A stretch of 64,000 bases of DNA. Origin: Protopterus annectens. Lineage: Eukaryota > Chordata > Ceratodontiformes > Protopteridae. Below, one piece after another: positions 21,641 through 34,027 of this stretch. Position numbers and translations under genes: made by a program. The notes beneath the pieces are model-generated. The model saw only the letters and a program-made list of their open reading frames with translations, did not search any database and was not told the DNA's origin. The DNA is taken from assembly GCF_019279795.1 (NCBI RefSeq), contig NC_056748.1, positions 612,070,156 through 612,134,155 of the forward strand, read 5' to 3'. Each line of letters begins with the position of its first letter. Positions within the stretch are counted from its first letter, which is position 1.

Positions 21641-24240
21641 TATAGGTTCATAGGTTCATCGGTAGGTACTAGGCTATCAGCCCAAGGGCCTAAGTAACCC
21701 TAGCCAACAAGGTTCCCTGGCTTACGCCACCCAAGAAAGTTAATTTCCTTTGCCACTGTCGAGAAGAGCCACAGAAGTGATCCCCAGGGTGTATTTCCTA
21801 TTTCCCATCCACTCATCAAGATTTTTCTTGAAGAGTGCTAATAAGGAACTTTGCTTGACATAGATGGGTAGCTTGTTCCAGAGTATAGGAAATCTCTGGG
21901 ATAGGAATATATTCCTCCAGCATGTCCTGTTTATTGTGGTGACAAGGTTTAGGTCCCTAGAGCGTGTAGCTCAGAGGGATTGGGATTTCTTTAGGTGTAG
22001 CATGTCCAACAGCTCTGGGTTTAACATAGCTTTATATGCTAGGCAGAGATCTCCTTGGAATAGGCGATATGCTACAGAGTAAAGCTGGAGTTTTTTGAGA
22101 CGGTCAGTGTAGGGCATCTGTTTGAGGACAGTAATCCTCTTTATGAGGTACTTATGTGGCCTTTCCAGCTGCTGCAGATGTATTGTGGGTACAGTCCAAA
22201 AGAGGAGTTGTACTCTATAATGAGTCTAATGAGTGCCGAGAAGAGGGAACAATGACCTCTTTTTTCCTGGATGAGAACCCTTTTTTGATGAGGTGTGCCA
22301 CATAGAAGGATTTCTTGACTATTGTGGCGATGTGATCATCAGAGGAGAGACTACTGTCCACCTGGGTCCCAAGGTCTCTTATCACACATTCTGCATTAAG
22401 TAGACTGCAGTTTATATGGTAGTTCATGGGTACAGAGTTTTTAACAAAGGAGGTGGCAATGCACTTTTGGCATTGACCTTGAGGCCATGCCTCTGACACC
22501 AGGTGTCTGTCTCAGTGAGGCCCTTCTGTAGGATGGCCACATCATTTGGGGACTTCGACTATGGATCCTAGTTTGCTGTCATCTGTGAACTTCATTAGCC
22601 AGAGGCCTTCTGTGTTAGCCTGTACTTCAGAGAAGTAGATACCAAACAGGAGAGGTCCTAGCACTGAACCCTGTGGTACTCCACTTATCACTGGTTTGAA
22701 GTCAGATTTGGAGACTGCGACTTTTACAGTGTGGGTTCTGTCAGGTGAGCCAGTTGGCAACCCATCATGTGATGTAGGGATTTATACCTAGTTTAGTGAG
22801 TTTAGCTATAATTCCAGAATGGGGGATGGTGTCGAAAGCCTTGGCGAGGTCAAGATAGGCTATAACTCATACCACACTTTTCGGCCATCTAACCACCTTA
22901 CCCTCATCTACGGCTCTGGTGACTGCCTCAAAGAAGTTGATCATGTTCAGAAGGCATGATCTGCCTTTCACAAACCTAAACTGGGTGGGGTCCAGAGTTT
23001 GGAGGTTACCAATGTCTTTGTTTATGAGTTCCATGATGATACATTCCATGGCCTTGCAGACCAAGCTCATCAGGCTAATAGGGTGATAGTTTCCAGGATC
23101 AGTGGTGACTCCCCCTTTGTGGAATGGGATAACTGTGCTGTGTATCATTCCGTGGGCACAAAGCCTGAAGTAACACTATGATTGAACATGGTGCTTAGGT
23201 GGGAGCCAGTTAGTTCTGAAGTTTGTGTAAAATGCACCCTGGGATGTTGTCCGGTCCCATGGATGCTGTGTTTTTGGTTTTAGAGAGTGCAGTTTTTACC
23301 TGCATATATGTGATTACAGGGACTCTGCATCCTTCCTGTAGAGATATGAGTCCTTTAGGGGGTGAGAGGGGGGTAAAGTTAGCACTGAACCTATCTGCCA
23401 GGATGTTGGCAATATCAGTTGGTTCTGTAATTTTCATGCCGTTGTGCTGTAACTCAGAGCAGATCTGGGTGTTGCCATTGAGATTCTTGACATAGCTATA
23501 GAATGCTTTGTGGTTGCCCTTAGAATCAGTGGTGATTTTGTTTTCATAGCTAGCATTGGAGGATCTTATAAGGGATCTCAGCTTCTTACTGAGACTGACC
23601 AGGGAGCTCCTCCACTCATGGGATTTTACTCTCTTTTGTAACAATTTCTTCCTTCTGTTGTAGAGTTTGTTTATGGCAGGGGACCACCAGATTGGCTTCC
23701 TTTTTTTGGAGGATAGTGTCTTCGTTCTGTTTGGGATAGCACAATCCATGCACTCATGTAAGTGCTTATAGAGTGCAATTGTGTAGGATTCAGCAGTCAT
23801 AGCTGTATTGTCCACCTGCATGGGTGTCATGAAGTTCACCACTTCTGTCTTAAGAAGCATGAAGTTGGCTTTGGAGAAATTTTTTACCGTGGATTCCTTA
23901 ATGGTGGGTGGAGGCGGATGCAGATATCCAGGGTGATTAGCTTATGGTTGGATCTGACCCACGAGGAGTTGACTTCAGGTGTGAAACACCAGTCAGTCAT
24001 GTTGGCAATGACTAGGTCTAGGATATTGTTGCCTCTGGTGGGGGTGCAGATAAGTTGATCCAGGGCATTGGAATTTATGAATTCCAGAAAGCGCTGAGTG
24101 AAGGAGTTGGTACATGAGCAATTTTCCCAGTTAATGGTCAAGTAGTTGAAATCGCCCATTATTAGGGTGTTTGGTTGAACCCTAATATTTTCCAATATAT
24201 TAAGAAAAGAGGAGTGGGAATCCTGGGGCATGGCTGGAAA
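21641..24240 (-). mobile_element. CR1-D LINE, 5'-truncated, copy 1
   Basis: The 3' end lies at 21,641, where the minus strand terminates in the octamer repeat (ATGAACCT)n; short octamer tails are the hallmark of CR1. From 24,231 downward the coding order is endonuclease C-terminal half (IMGDFNYLTINW; RSNHKLITLDICI), basic linker, RT (NYHPISLMSLVCKAMEC; SGVPQGSVLGPLLFGIYFS; KFTDDSKLG with both aspartates) and the C-terminal tail. Single-base indels break it into frames 23,884-24,231, 23,210-23,860, 22,867-23,148, 22,542-22,760 and 22,215-22,499. The unit-2 copy is less broken. Confidence 0.93.
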
Positions 24241-25069
24241 AATAAAGGAAGTGTTGACAAGCTATTAAGAAGAACCAATAAAACTGCACAAATTAGAGGT
24301 TGAAATTAAGACTTCTCAAGAAGAGCTGTTTCAAAAAATGGTAGAGTTAGAAGATAGGGCATACAGAGAAAACTTGAGATTTTCTACTATACCAGAGAAA
24401 CTGGAAGGAACAGACTATATTCATTTTACAGAAGCACATCGAAGCAACTGGACTGGTATTCCATGTCAGAGCAAGATTTGTTAATTGAAAGGGCACATTA
24501 AGTGTATGCTCCAAACCTGGCCATGGGAAAGTAGGTAAGACCTGATAAGTAAAGATACAATCATACCAGCAGAGAAGGATGATCCTGATAAAACTGTGGC
24601 AGAAAGAGAATGTATTACAAACAGGAGACAGCAGAGTGTTTCTGGGAAATGATTATTCGCTGTACACTAGGCAGAAGAGAAGCTATCCCAGCAATCAGGG
24701 AATGTTAAAAGACTGGTGTGAGATTCAAGCTGTTGTATCCAGCTGTCTTCAGAATATTTTTTACCTGGAGGAGCAAAGACATTTTTTGATGCAGAGCAGG
24801 CTGAGGAGGAATAAAATGTTTAGCTAACAAAAAATGAGCCATTAACCAGAAGAGGATTCTGCTTCTCATTCATCTGATAATACAGCTCAGACAGAGATTT
24901 TCTCAATAAAACCTTTCTCAGTGTTCCAAAGGAAAATGCTTGAGAGACAGAAAAAAGCACAGGAGTTGACCAGAAGAATCAGGCATACCCTGGACTTGAA
25001 CCAGAGCCAGGTGTTGGGAGATGGAGATAAACAGGAAGAAAACCAGCAACGCTGAAATTAGTGAATAAA

Positions 25070-26525
25070 TGGGAAAAATATAAAGCACCAATCACATTTG
25101 TGAACTATATCTTTGCAAGAAAAAGTGGCTGAGAAAGGCTGGACTTTTCTTGACATTGTTAAACTTGTGGGTGGACTGTAATGCATATACCCCTCTTTAT
25201 GTCATTAATGTTTAAAAGGACACTAAAAGGGGAAAAGCAACTGAGTAAAATTATTTTTATTAGTATTTGTATAAAACATTTGGTGATATAAACTGCATAT
25301 TATATGTAGTAAAGCAATTTAGAGTAGTGTGTAGTCGGGGTATTTTAAATATGGAGGGAGTCTCTTCAGTGACTGTTGTAGGTGTTAAAGATATTAAAGT
25401 AAACTACTATATTTTGGTTGTTAGAAATATAGGATTTATAGTATAACAAGAGAAGAAAGGCAGAATAAAAACAAATTTAATATTAATATGTTATGATACT
25501 GGGTTGTTGTGGTGGGGTGGGATGTAAAAGTGCACTGATTATATTATATGTAAAATTAAGATATTTTAGCTTATGTTTACAAGGGTGAATTTCTAGATTA
25601 ATGTCCTTGTTTTAAGCTGTAAACAAGTGTTTTCTAAGGAAGTAGGCTTGAAAAATAAGACAAAATGAAGAAAGTCATGAAAATTGCCAAGTTTCTTTCA
25701 TCTGCAAAAATATTAGCTTGTTTTTTTCCATTAGCAAATTTTCAACGTGACTCAAGAAGTCTGCAGCTGAAGGCATCTTTATTTCTGTTCTAAGTGAAAT
25801 TACAAAAAAATCATTGCTGACTACTTTTGCATGGAAATGAGCTGTCTACAGGTGCAAGCAATTAGTCCTGAGAGTTCCAAGCATTCATTGCTGAGGGAAA
25901 TGCAAAAATGCAAAGATAAAATGGAAAACAGTTCAGTGAAAATATTTGAATTTATAGGAAGTGAATAAATGCAGCCTCTCTAGCAACCTTAATACTTTAA
26001 TACAGTTAATAGAACAGAGCACAATGTGGTTTTATTTAAAGAAAGTCAGGGCACTTTTTCTTATGGCTAAATTGTAATGTTTTTGAAAGCATACAAGCTG
26101 TTTTTCACATGATGGGAACATAAACAAGAACACACAAAAAATCAATTTAAGTGAGAACACATGTTGTAGCATGGATAACCTTAATTTTAGGTTAAGTAAT
26201 ACCTGTAGGTGCAGCTGTTGATTTATGGGAATTGTTCCTATCTGAAGGGTTAAACTTAATTATTTGATGATGTACTTAGTTTTGTGTGTTTGTTCCAAGT
26301 TAATATGAGGTAGGTATGTTTTGAAAATGTATTTAGTTGTTTTATTTGAAGGCTTTAATTAAAACAAAAAGTACTGAAAAATGTGACATAGTTTCAAAAG
26401 GAGATGAAAAGAATCAACTTTATAAATGTTCAGCCTGTCAGATATTATTGTGTGCATGTAACACAAAGGTTGGAAATACAAATGAAAAAAACCTGACATG
26501 TATAATGGTTAGGAACAGCAGCTTT
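25070..26525. other. AT-rich stretch between L1 ORF1 and ORF2 remnants, copy 1
   Basis: About 1.4 kb with no recognisable coding sequence, longer than a usual L1 inter-ORF spacer, so an old insertion is possible. No terminal repeats or target duplication were identified. Confidence 0.35.
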
Positions 26526-28239
26526 AATCATAATGGCTATGCTGTTCATATTATCTTGGAATGTAAATGGCCTTCCATGTATAGACAAAAAGGAAAGAGT
26601 ACTGAATTATGTTAAGAAATATAGACTGCACATAGCAATGCTGCAAGAGGCATGTGTGGTAAAAAATGAACACCTGAATTTGACAATGAAATGATTTCAA
26701 GATGGATATTCAGCAGAATATCAGGGAGAATAAGAAAGGGTAATAATTATATTAATTGTTAGAAGGACTGCAATAATGATAGGAGAGGAAAAAAAGATAA
26801 TGGCAGATTTGGGGTAGTAAGGGGTTATTGGCAAAGGAGGAGAATTATGCTGGCATGTTTTTATATTCTGGGAGAATAATCAGCTTTCAACAGAGAATAT
26901 TGCTTATAGGCAGGGACTGGAAAATGATTTGCAATAGTGATGATGTATTGGAGGGACCTAGAAGGGAAATATAATAAAAGTGGGTAGATTTCTGAGGAAA
27001 TTTATAAAAATATTTGGTATGGAATGTGAATTCAGTAGTAGGAACTTGGACAAAATTTACATATTATTCCCCAAGGTACAATAACTGGACTAGACTAGCA
27101 GAAATTATATTTCACAGGAATATGTGCATTTAATTGAAAATGACATACATTCCATCACTATTACAAAATATGCACCAATAACAATGATGAGTAATGAAGT
27201 AAAAATGAGACACTGGTGCTTTCCCACCTACCTGTTAAAAAGAGAGGAATTTAAGGAATAGGTAGTGGAGATTATCTGAGAATTATTAAGAAAGATAGAA
27301 ATATCTTCAGAAGTTATAGCTAGTGCGTGGAATAAAATAAAAATGCAGTTTAAAAATAGGTTGGAAAAAAGGGAGAGAGATATGGTTAAGAAAAAATGAG
27401 AATTACTTAGAGGGAATGACAAAGATTAAATTATTGCAGAATAAGGGAAATCTCACAGATTAAAAGAGGCACAAATGCAAAGTGCTGAAGAGAAAATAAG
27501 GACGTAGTTGGATAATGTGTACAAGCTTAGAAAGATTGCTGTTAAGTAACTATTTTTATACTATCTCCAGGGCACAAAAATGTTTAACACAATGATTAGG
27601 CAGCAGAAAGTAGAAAGGGTTGTCACCAAATTTAGGGAGTCTTTAATAAGAAAAATAACCAGAGATAATGTAGAGGTGTTAACAGGTATTTCAGAAATGT
27701 TATGAAAATTTTTATTTTTGTATAAAGTAGAGAAATATGGAAGTAAAGAAAGAGCAGAATGGAAATATTTATGGAAGACTTAATTATGCCATGATTAGAG
27801 ACAGATGAGGCTCAATAACTAACAATTAAATAGGAGGAGAGGAGATGAGATACAAATGGTGATGCACATACAATCTTCAGGAAAGTCTCCAGGAAGTGAT
27901 GGTATTCCTATGGAAGTTTGGTAGTTAGCAGGGAAGAAAGTGATAAAGATCTGGAAGATTCTATTTAATAATATTTTAAAAGGACAGAAAGCACCAACAT
28001 CTTGTAAGAATGCTGTGGTGGATGTATTGCCCTGAAGTTGGTAAAGTCTCATCAGACCCAACTTCATATAAACCCATTTCAATTTTAAGCCACAATTATA
28101 AAGATTTTATGTCTATACTAGCTAAAGGAATGGCAAAGCTGTTGCCAAAATTGATGGATATGGATGGATATGGATCAGTGCGGTTTTGTGGAGGGGAGGC
28201 AAACATTTGTCATTAATAGAACAATGATGATTCAAAGGG

Positions 28240-28725
28240 ATGCAGAATATAAGGCAATACTGCTGTTGTTTGTTGATCTTGAGGCAGAGAAAGGATTTGA
28301 TAGAGTCAGCTGGCATTTTACAAGTAGGGCATATATTCCCTGATACAATAATTAAGTTAATTAGGAGGATATATGAAGAATTGGTGTCATTAATTAAAGA
28401 GGGAGGGTTAATATGTGATAAGTTGTATTTGAACAGAGAAACCAGGCAGGGGTGTCCTCTTTCCCCATTATTTGCTTTATATTTTGAGGCACTGGAAAAG
28501 AAAACGAGGGACTTAGAAATACAGGGATATAATTGGTATAGTAATCAAGAAAAGTTGGCTTTATTTGGAGCTGATATTATTTTATACCTGATAAATCCAA
28601 AAAAGGACATGTCAGTGTTCCAGAATATTTTGAAACAGTTTCAGGTCTTCTTGGTATATAAAATTAATGAAGACAAAACAAAGACAGTAGCTGTAAATGA
28701 TGTACTCACACATGAATTGGTTTAG
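28240..28725 (+). pseudogene. L1 reverse transcriptase segment, copy 1
   Basis: 161 codons with RT motif B (NRETRQGCPLSPLFALYFEAL, an L1-type RGTRQGCPLSP block) and motif C ALFGADIILYL, where the usual F-A-D-D has lost its second aspartate. INEDKTKTVAV follows, matching the L1 N-x-x-K-T block. Upstream DLEAEKGFDRV is the motif A region in another frame. Not functional. Confidence 0.88.
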
Positions 28726-29475
28726 CAATACCCACATTTATGAGGACATGATAAGATTAATTATTTAGGAGTATGTATTGAAAATGCTTCTGTTATGATA
28801 GTTAAAGATATGTGGGGAGAAACTAAATAAAAGATAATAAAAACTGAGAAGCTGGACGATGTTGTTTATGGATATAGATACTAAGATACAAGCAGTGAAA
28901 ATGTTTTAGTCCCTTTAGCTTTGTATACAGGGTCAGGCATATTTTAATCAATCATTGGATAAGCTGTGGACAATAATTAATAGAATTGAAGGAATTTATC
29001 TGGAAGGGAAAGAGAGCAAGATTTAAGTGGGATAAGTTGATTCTTCTAATAGAACAATTTGCTTTAGGATTACTTAATTTGAAGGGATATTTTAGAGCTA
29101 TACCTTTAAGGTTCATATACATAAACAATCAGAAGGTTATAATTTAAAATGGAACGGGATGATGATGAAGCAGGGGGCAGGTTCAAGATATAAAGAGAGA
29201 ATAGGATTTTGGCTCCAGATCATTATGGAGAATAGCTACTACTATACAGAATATTATATTCTTAAGTAACAAAAAGTAGTCCAAGAACTAATTCAACATG
29301 AAAAAAGGACAAAAGAAGATATTGCCAGTATGGATGACTGCAATTAGGGATATAGGAAATAGGCAAGAGGGGACTGGAGTTTACTGGAGAAAACTTACAA
29401 AGGAACTGTGTTATTGGGAGAAATTAACTAGAAATGGTAATAGAGTAGGATGAGACCAAGAAAATGTTTGGACCG

Positions 29476-29790
29476 GAGAACCTGGACTTCCAAAATGGCT
29501 GCACATTGAGTAACAGCTTAATTTCAGCTCACCCATTGTGTGAAAACAGAAACTTAGAAGAGAGAGAGTGAACTCATTTTTAGGAAATTTCAGAAACTGG
29601 CTAGTAAGTGCACTGCCTGGATGCCAGCAGAAAAGAAATTCAGAGAATTTGAAAGAAAATCAGCCACATATGGTGAGGAAACCACTAACTGGGAGGAATT
29701 CTGCAGCTGTTCAGTAAAAAGCATTGCAAGCTCCAGCTTTGGTGCAAGACATGATTTTCAGTAACCTAGATGAAAAATAAGTCAAATGTA
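29476..29790 (+). mobile_element. Second L1 5' fragment, copy 1
   Basis: Starts GGACTTCCAAAATGGCTGC and AACAGCTTAATTTCAGCTC, the same 5' start as at 21,552, and continues into a short frame (LASKCTAWMPAEKKFREFE) that could be the ORF1 N-terminus. No ORF2 follows; it is a 3'-deleted fragment or a rearranged piece. Confidence 0.6.
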
Positions 29791-30493
29791 CTCAGAGCTG
29801 ATTAAACTAAATGGCTGATTAAACTAAGTGGTGGCAAGATGAAATAAGGAATGATCAAATAGGCATAAAAGGGTGTGAAGAGGGCTGCAGGGTTCACATC
29901 ATATAGTGTGACCTGTGTGAGTGCAGCTGCACTTTTTGTGAAAAGGTGTTCAAAGAGCTGTTTTCTGAAGACCAAGCACATTTGGACATTATTGTTGAGA
30001 GAGGAATGGAGTCCCATAGTTTAGGTACTAGGATACAGAATTCATGGTCAGTACAATAAATTTAGTTTTGGAGTTAGTAGGGTGGGTTGAGATTGAGAAA
30101 TAGCTCTAAGATGATCTGCGTGGGTTTTGGTAAAATGCTTATGAGTGAGAGGGGAAGAGGTCTCAGGAGAAAGGGCTTTGTGAATTAATGATCCTAGTAG
30201 GAGGTTGGGTGTCAAATGTACTGAGCTATTTATCATTGGTGAGACTTTGGCAGTGGTGTTCATTAATGCTGGAATTAGTAATGAACTGGCAGATTTTATT
30301 GGAGATGGTTTGCAAGGGGGTGGCATTTTTCTTTCCATCAATAGCTATTATGGATAGTCCATATTTGACTTGAGGTAAGAGTATTCCTTTGCCTCTGGCC
30401 GGCTTAGACTTTCTATGAGTCCTACGATTAGAGAACAAATGTTTATGTTCAGTGCTTGTGCACCTGACGCTGCTGTGCATGAGTAATATAATG
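29791..30493 (-). other. Unclassified stretch with a possible Myb/SANT-like frame, copy 1
   Basis: Minus-strand frame 30,226-30,480 reads RKSKPARGKGILLPQVKYGL, then NATPLQTISNKICQFITN and NEHHCQSLTND. This resembles the spacing of the Myb/SANT-like DNA-binding domain carried by Harbinger-type transposons, but the match is weak and by eye only. The DIRS left end lies immediately to the right. Confidence 0.25.
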
Positions 30494-31446
30494 ATGTTCT
30501 TCGTCTACCATTGCTGCAGTCCTGACATATGGGTATTCCGCTGTCCACCATCGGCCCGAATACCAAAGGGCTAGAATCTAGCGTCGGTCATGGCGCTAGA
30601 GGCTGACGCCAGAACGCGCCAGTACAAATGCGCATGACCAACGCCATATACCCAGTCTTTCTTGCCGCGTGGTCGAAGCAGAAGCAGCGTTTGCAAGTGC
30701 CGCTCGCGTTCTGAAATTGTCGGTTTTCGAGTTTCAGACCGAGACCGAGCTGGCTAAAGTACCCGTTAGACACTTTGTCTTTTCTTGCCTCAGTATTAAC
30801 GGATGTCAGAAAAAGTTAATAACTGTATTTCTTGTGGGAAACAGATTCCTCATAGGGATTACCATTCACTCTGTATTCCTTGTTTAGGGCCTGAGCACGA
30901 CGTTGTTGGGTGTCGCTTTTGTGCTACCTTTAATAAGCGCACTATTAAACGTCGCTTGGACTGTGCTAGGCTAGTGTTTGGAAAAAGGTGCAATTATAAC
31001 ATGCCGTCGATTCTCCGGCGCCTTCTACTAAAAAGCGCAGTGAGACATCTTGCGGTCCAAACAAGATGAGTCGTCCATCACGGGCCGGTTCGATAGAGTC
31101 ACCGACTACTTCTACGGCTCCTTCTGAAAGTTTACGGAGTCTCAAGGGGGGCCTTTGCTACTTCAGGAAGTGGCTTCTCCTGTTGTAGGCCAGGCTGAAG
31201 GGCTTCTCAGATGTCGGTGGTTCCCTCCCCTCACAGGGTTTCTAGGCCTCCTCCTTCTCATGGTAAAAGCCTTTCTAAATCTAAATCTGCCCTGCTGGTG
31301 TCAGTCCCAGGGTCCAGCTCCTGGGAAGCACATGTTAAAGATGGCGGAAGATTTGATTACTTTAATTAGAGGTTCTATGCCTCCCCTGAGAAAAGGCTCC
31401 CAGGGTAGAGCCAGGGATGGAGGGTCTGGATCAGTCTTCCAATGAC
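30494..31446 (+). mobile_element. DIRS element, left part only, copy 1
   Basis: Fossil fragment: left inverted terminal repeat, leader and the 5' part of the gag-like frame of the same DIRS element found whole at 47,362. It stops at the duplication joint (31,446), so it is not an independent insertion. It carries several small breaks relative to the other copy. Confidence 0.93.
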
Positions 31447-31901
31447 AGGGGTAATATCAGAGAACATGAAGGTGACCAGTTGGGTCATGCAAGGCTCATT
31501 GCTGAGACTGCATTTGATTGGTATTTACTTCTTTGACCTACGAACGAAAATCCAAGACCTATGACTAACCCAGTTAGCACATGACTGCAAAGTGGGAGTC
31601 ATTGTCAAATCCCTGTCTAACACAGTTGCACTCCAATAGGAAATTACACTTACAAATGCCTGGGATATTGAAATTAAGCTTAAATTAAATGCTAAAAAAT
31701 GCAACATTGCCATATTTGGCAGACATACCACCCCAGCATATAGCATTGACAATATTCGTCTTCAAAATAGAAATGCAGTTAGAGACCTGGAAACCTGTGT
31801 TGATAATTCCCTCTCCTTTGATCAACATTTAGCAATAGTTGTCAGGAAATCCTATTCGAGCAGCTGATCACGAAGAAGATATCATGCAGATCTAAAGATG
31901 T
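31447..31901 (+). mobile_element. CR1-C LINE, RT remnant, copy 2
   Basis: Duplicate of 14,599-15,053. It starts abruptly at the joint inside the RT, with DIRS sequence on its left, and ends at the Penelope target site (TCTAAAGATGT, 31,891-31,901). Confidence 0.85.
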
Positions 31902-31902
31902 T

Positions 31903-32005
31903 AATAACCACAGTTTCAAGGATAGTGTGCCCAAAAAAGCCAAAATCAAGTAAAGAAAGGCACACAAATGGAGAGACCACACAATGTATTAAAAAAAGGC
32001 TTTAT
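31903..32005 (-). repeat. Penelope terminal direct repeat, 3' copy (unit 2)
   Basis: Same as 15,055-15,157; pairs with 36,454-36,555. Confidence 0.88.
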
Positions 32006-32043
32006 TCCAACAATAATTAACGCCAGTAAAATGGAAGAGTCAT

Positions 32044-32073
32044 TTTCGTCCAAACCAAGTCAGACTTCATCAG
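32044..32073 (-). ncRNA. Hammerhead-like core, unit 2
   Basis: Duplicate of the 15,196-15,225 motif, unchanged: CTGATGA...GGACGAAA on the minus strand. Confidence 0.45.
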
Positions 32074-32699
32074 ATAACACACATCAAACTCACAAGTTCC
32101 TTTTAAAATTAAATTCAAAAAGTTTCATCTATTCATGTGAACCCAATTAATTAAGTTAATCAGAACCACATACTGAGTAGGTAAAACTCCACAGTGCTTT
32201 CAAAGTGTTTCTTGTGAGATGTCCAAAATTTTACACAAATACATTCACTAGTGTTGCTCATATTTTAAACATACCTTAAAACCACTTGAACAGTTATAAA
32301 AATAATATACAAATAAGTTACTCAGGTAAAAAGTGACTCAATAAAAAAATTTTAAGTAGAAACATTTTTTTAAAAAATGTAATAGTTTAACACAGTATGT
32401 AAATACTACCATCTAGTGGCCAAAAGGTAAACCACATCCAAATGGCCAAGAATTGAACCCAGGTCTCATGCGTGAGAAGCAAGAATTCTAAAGTACGTAA
32501 AGTGTAAATTTATGATAAACTAACTCAATGCCAGTATAAGACATAAAAAAAAGCATAAAATGCTATAACCATATAGCACCAATACCTATCTGTTGTAGTA
32601 AATCTACAAAAATGCACAATAAATATTTTTTTACAGTGCAATACAAGTTTAGCATAATTTGATGTTGGTGCACATTTTAACCAATAGGTTATAAAATCA

Positions 32700-33060
32700 C
32701 AGTTTAGCTGCACTGAGTTTTAAAAGAGGGGCAATGCTAATATACTCGTTGAGCCCAGGTGGTCTCCCAGAATCAAGGATGACCTGCCAATAAAAGTTCC
32801 CGGTATTCAAGGCGAGCCTCCCAAGGGCCACCCCTAATGTCCATAGGAACTTGCTCAACCACAAAGAATACAAAATTAGCACCAGCACAAATCAAGGTGT
32901 GCTTATACAAGGCATTTTTCTCATTAGATGTCCTGATGTCATAGTAGTGCTCATATATATGCTTCCTCAATCTACGCAACGTTTTATGTAAAATGCCTGG
33001 CATAGTGAACAGGAAGACAAATAAACAACTCTGTTGGTACTGCAGTTGGAAAAAGCACTA
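32700..33060 (-). pseudogene. GIY-YIG endonuclease remnant of Penelope, copy 2
   Basis: Duplicate of 15,873-16,200. Here RRLRKHIYEHYYDIRTSNEK and the following MDIRGGPWEARLEYREL are in one frame (32,773-33,003), giving a slightly longer view of the nuclease C-terminus. Confidence 0.75.
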
Positions 33061-33082
33061 CTAATGACATCTCTCCCCCTAC

Positions 33083-34027
33083 TTAGAATGGTACTCTGTC
33101 ACAGTCAACAATATGCTCACACTGTGCACAAGCACCACACTTGAAGGTACCAACTTTCTTACGTTTAGTCTCTCTGACAGATATGTGTGACTCGAACAGG
33201 TCCTTAAGGTTCCTGCCCTTCCTAAATACAAAGTTCAAGGGTTCTTTTCCCAAGGTAGTCAAATCAGTGAAATTAAGGAATTTTTCCCATTCCCTGTTGA
33301 TAGTGTGTCTTACAAAAGTTGCGTTACCCCCAAAATCCATGGGAAAAATCCTATTAATCGGTTTACCATCATCAACTGGTTTAATAGTTTGGGTCTCTGG
33401 TGGGCCCTTCCCTAACAAGGGAAAATAGAGATCCGTTCTCTTAGATAGTACTTCCCCCCTGAGCTTTTTCACCAAATGCTGGGGGTATCCCCTTTCATAA
33501 AAAAATCTTTCCAGTGTATCACATTTGAGTTCAAAGTCATCTTTATTAGAAGTCAAATGGCTCACCTTAATAAACTGCCCCTTAACAATTCCTATTTTTT
33601 TATGTAAAGGGTGTGCACTATTAAAATGTAAGTATGAATTGGAGAAGGTCTCTTTACAATAAACAGTGGACTTAAATACTTGGTCAAGCTTATAAATACT
33701 CACATCAAGGTAGTCCATTCTATCATAGGTAACCTTGTGGGTAAATGCCAAGAAATTAGTGATATTACCAAGAAAGTCCATGAATCTCACAAGTTGGTCC
33801 TCAGTATCTGTCCAAAAAAGACAGATGTCGTCCAAAAACCTCTTATAAAAGGACCAACATCCCCTAAACTCAGAACTCAACACAAACTTTCTTTCCCACC
33901 ATGATAGGAGAATGTTGGCATAGGTGGGAGCACAGTGGGCTCCCATCGCTACACCTGTAACCTGTTGGAAAAATTTGCCAGCAAAAAAAAAAGGAAATTG
34001 TTTTTCAACACAGTCTCCATCAAGCAT
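33083..34027 (-). pseudogene. Penelope reverse transcriptase, C-terminal half, copy 2
   Basis: 314-codon frame identical in translation to 16,232-17,176, with RT motif B (VTGVAMGAHCAPTYANILL), catalytic FLDD and the cysteine cluster CGACAQC. Confidence 0.92.

Larger units (their letters stand above)
24241..29475 (+). mobile_element. L1-type LINE, decayed, copy 1
   Basis: Begins with an ORF1 remnant (24,270-24,860): a coiled-coil-like LHKLEVEIKTSQEELFQKM, then LEDRAYRENLRFSTIPEKLEG, the L1 ORF1 RRM-type signature. After ~1.5 kb of AT-rich sequence, ORF2 begins near 26,530 with an APE endonuclease (ILSWNVNGLPCIDKKERV; IAMLQEACVV). The RT lies at about 27,850-28,730, and the C-terminal part continues to ~29,470 with many stops. 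No poly-A tail was seen; the 3' end gives way to another L1 5' fragment. CR1-D separates its first 90 bp from the rest. Confidence 0.85.
14595..31446. repeat. Tandem duplication, unit 1 (~16.85 kb)
   Basis: Everything from 14,595 to 31,446 recurs in the same order and orientation from 31,443 to 48,328. The junction joins DIRS sequence to CR1-C sequence at a 4-bp overlap TGAC (14,595-14,598; 31,443-31,446; 48,325-48,328). The offset between copies is 16,848 at the start and 16,882 at the end, so unit 2 is a net 34 bp longer. Differences are mostly one-base indels in homopolymers, with a few substitutions. This may be a recent segmental duplication or an assembly artefact. Confidence 0.97.
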
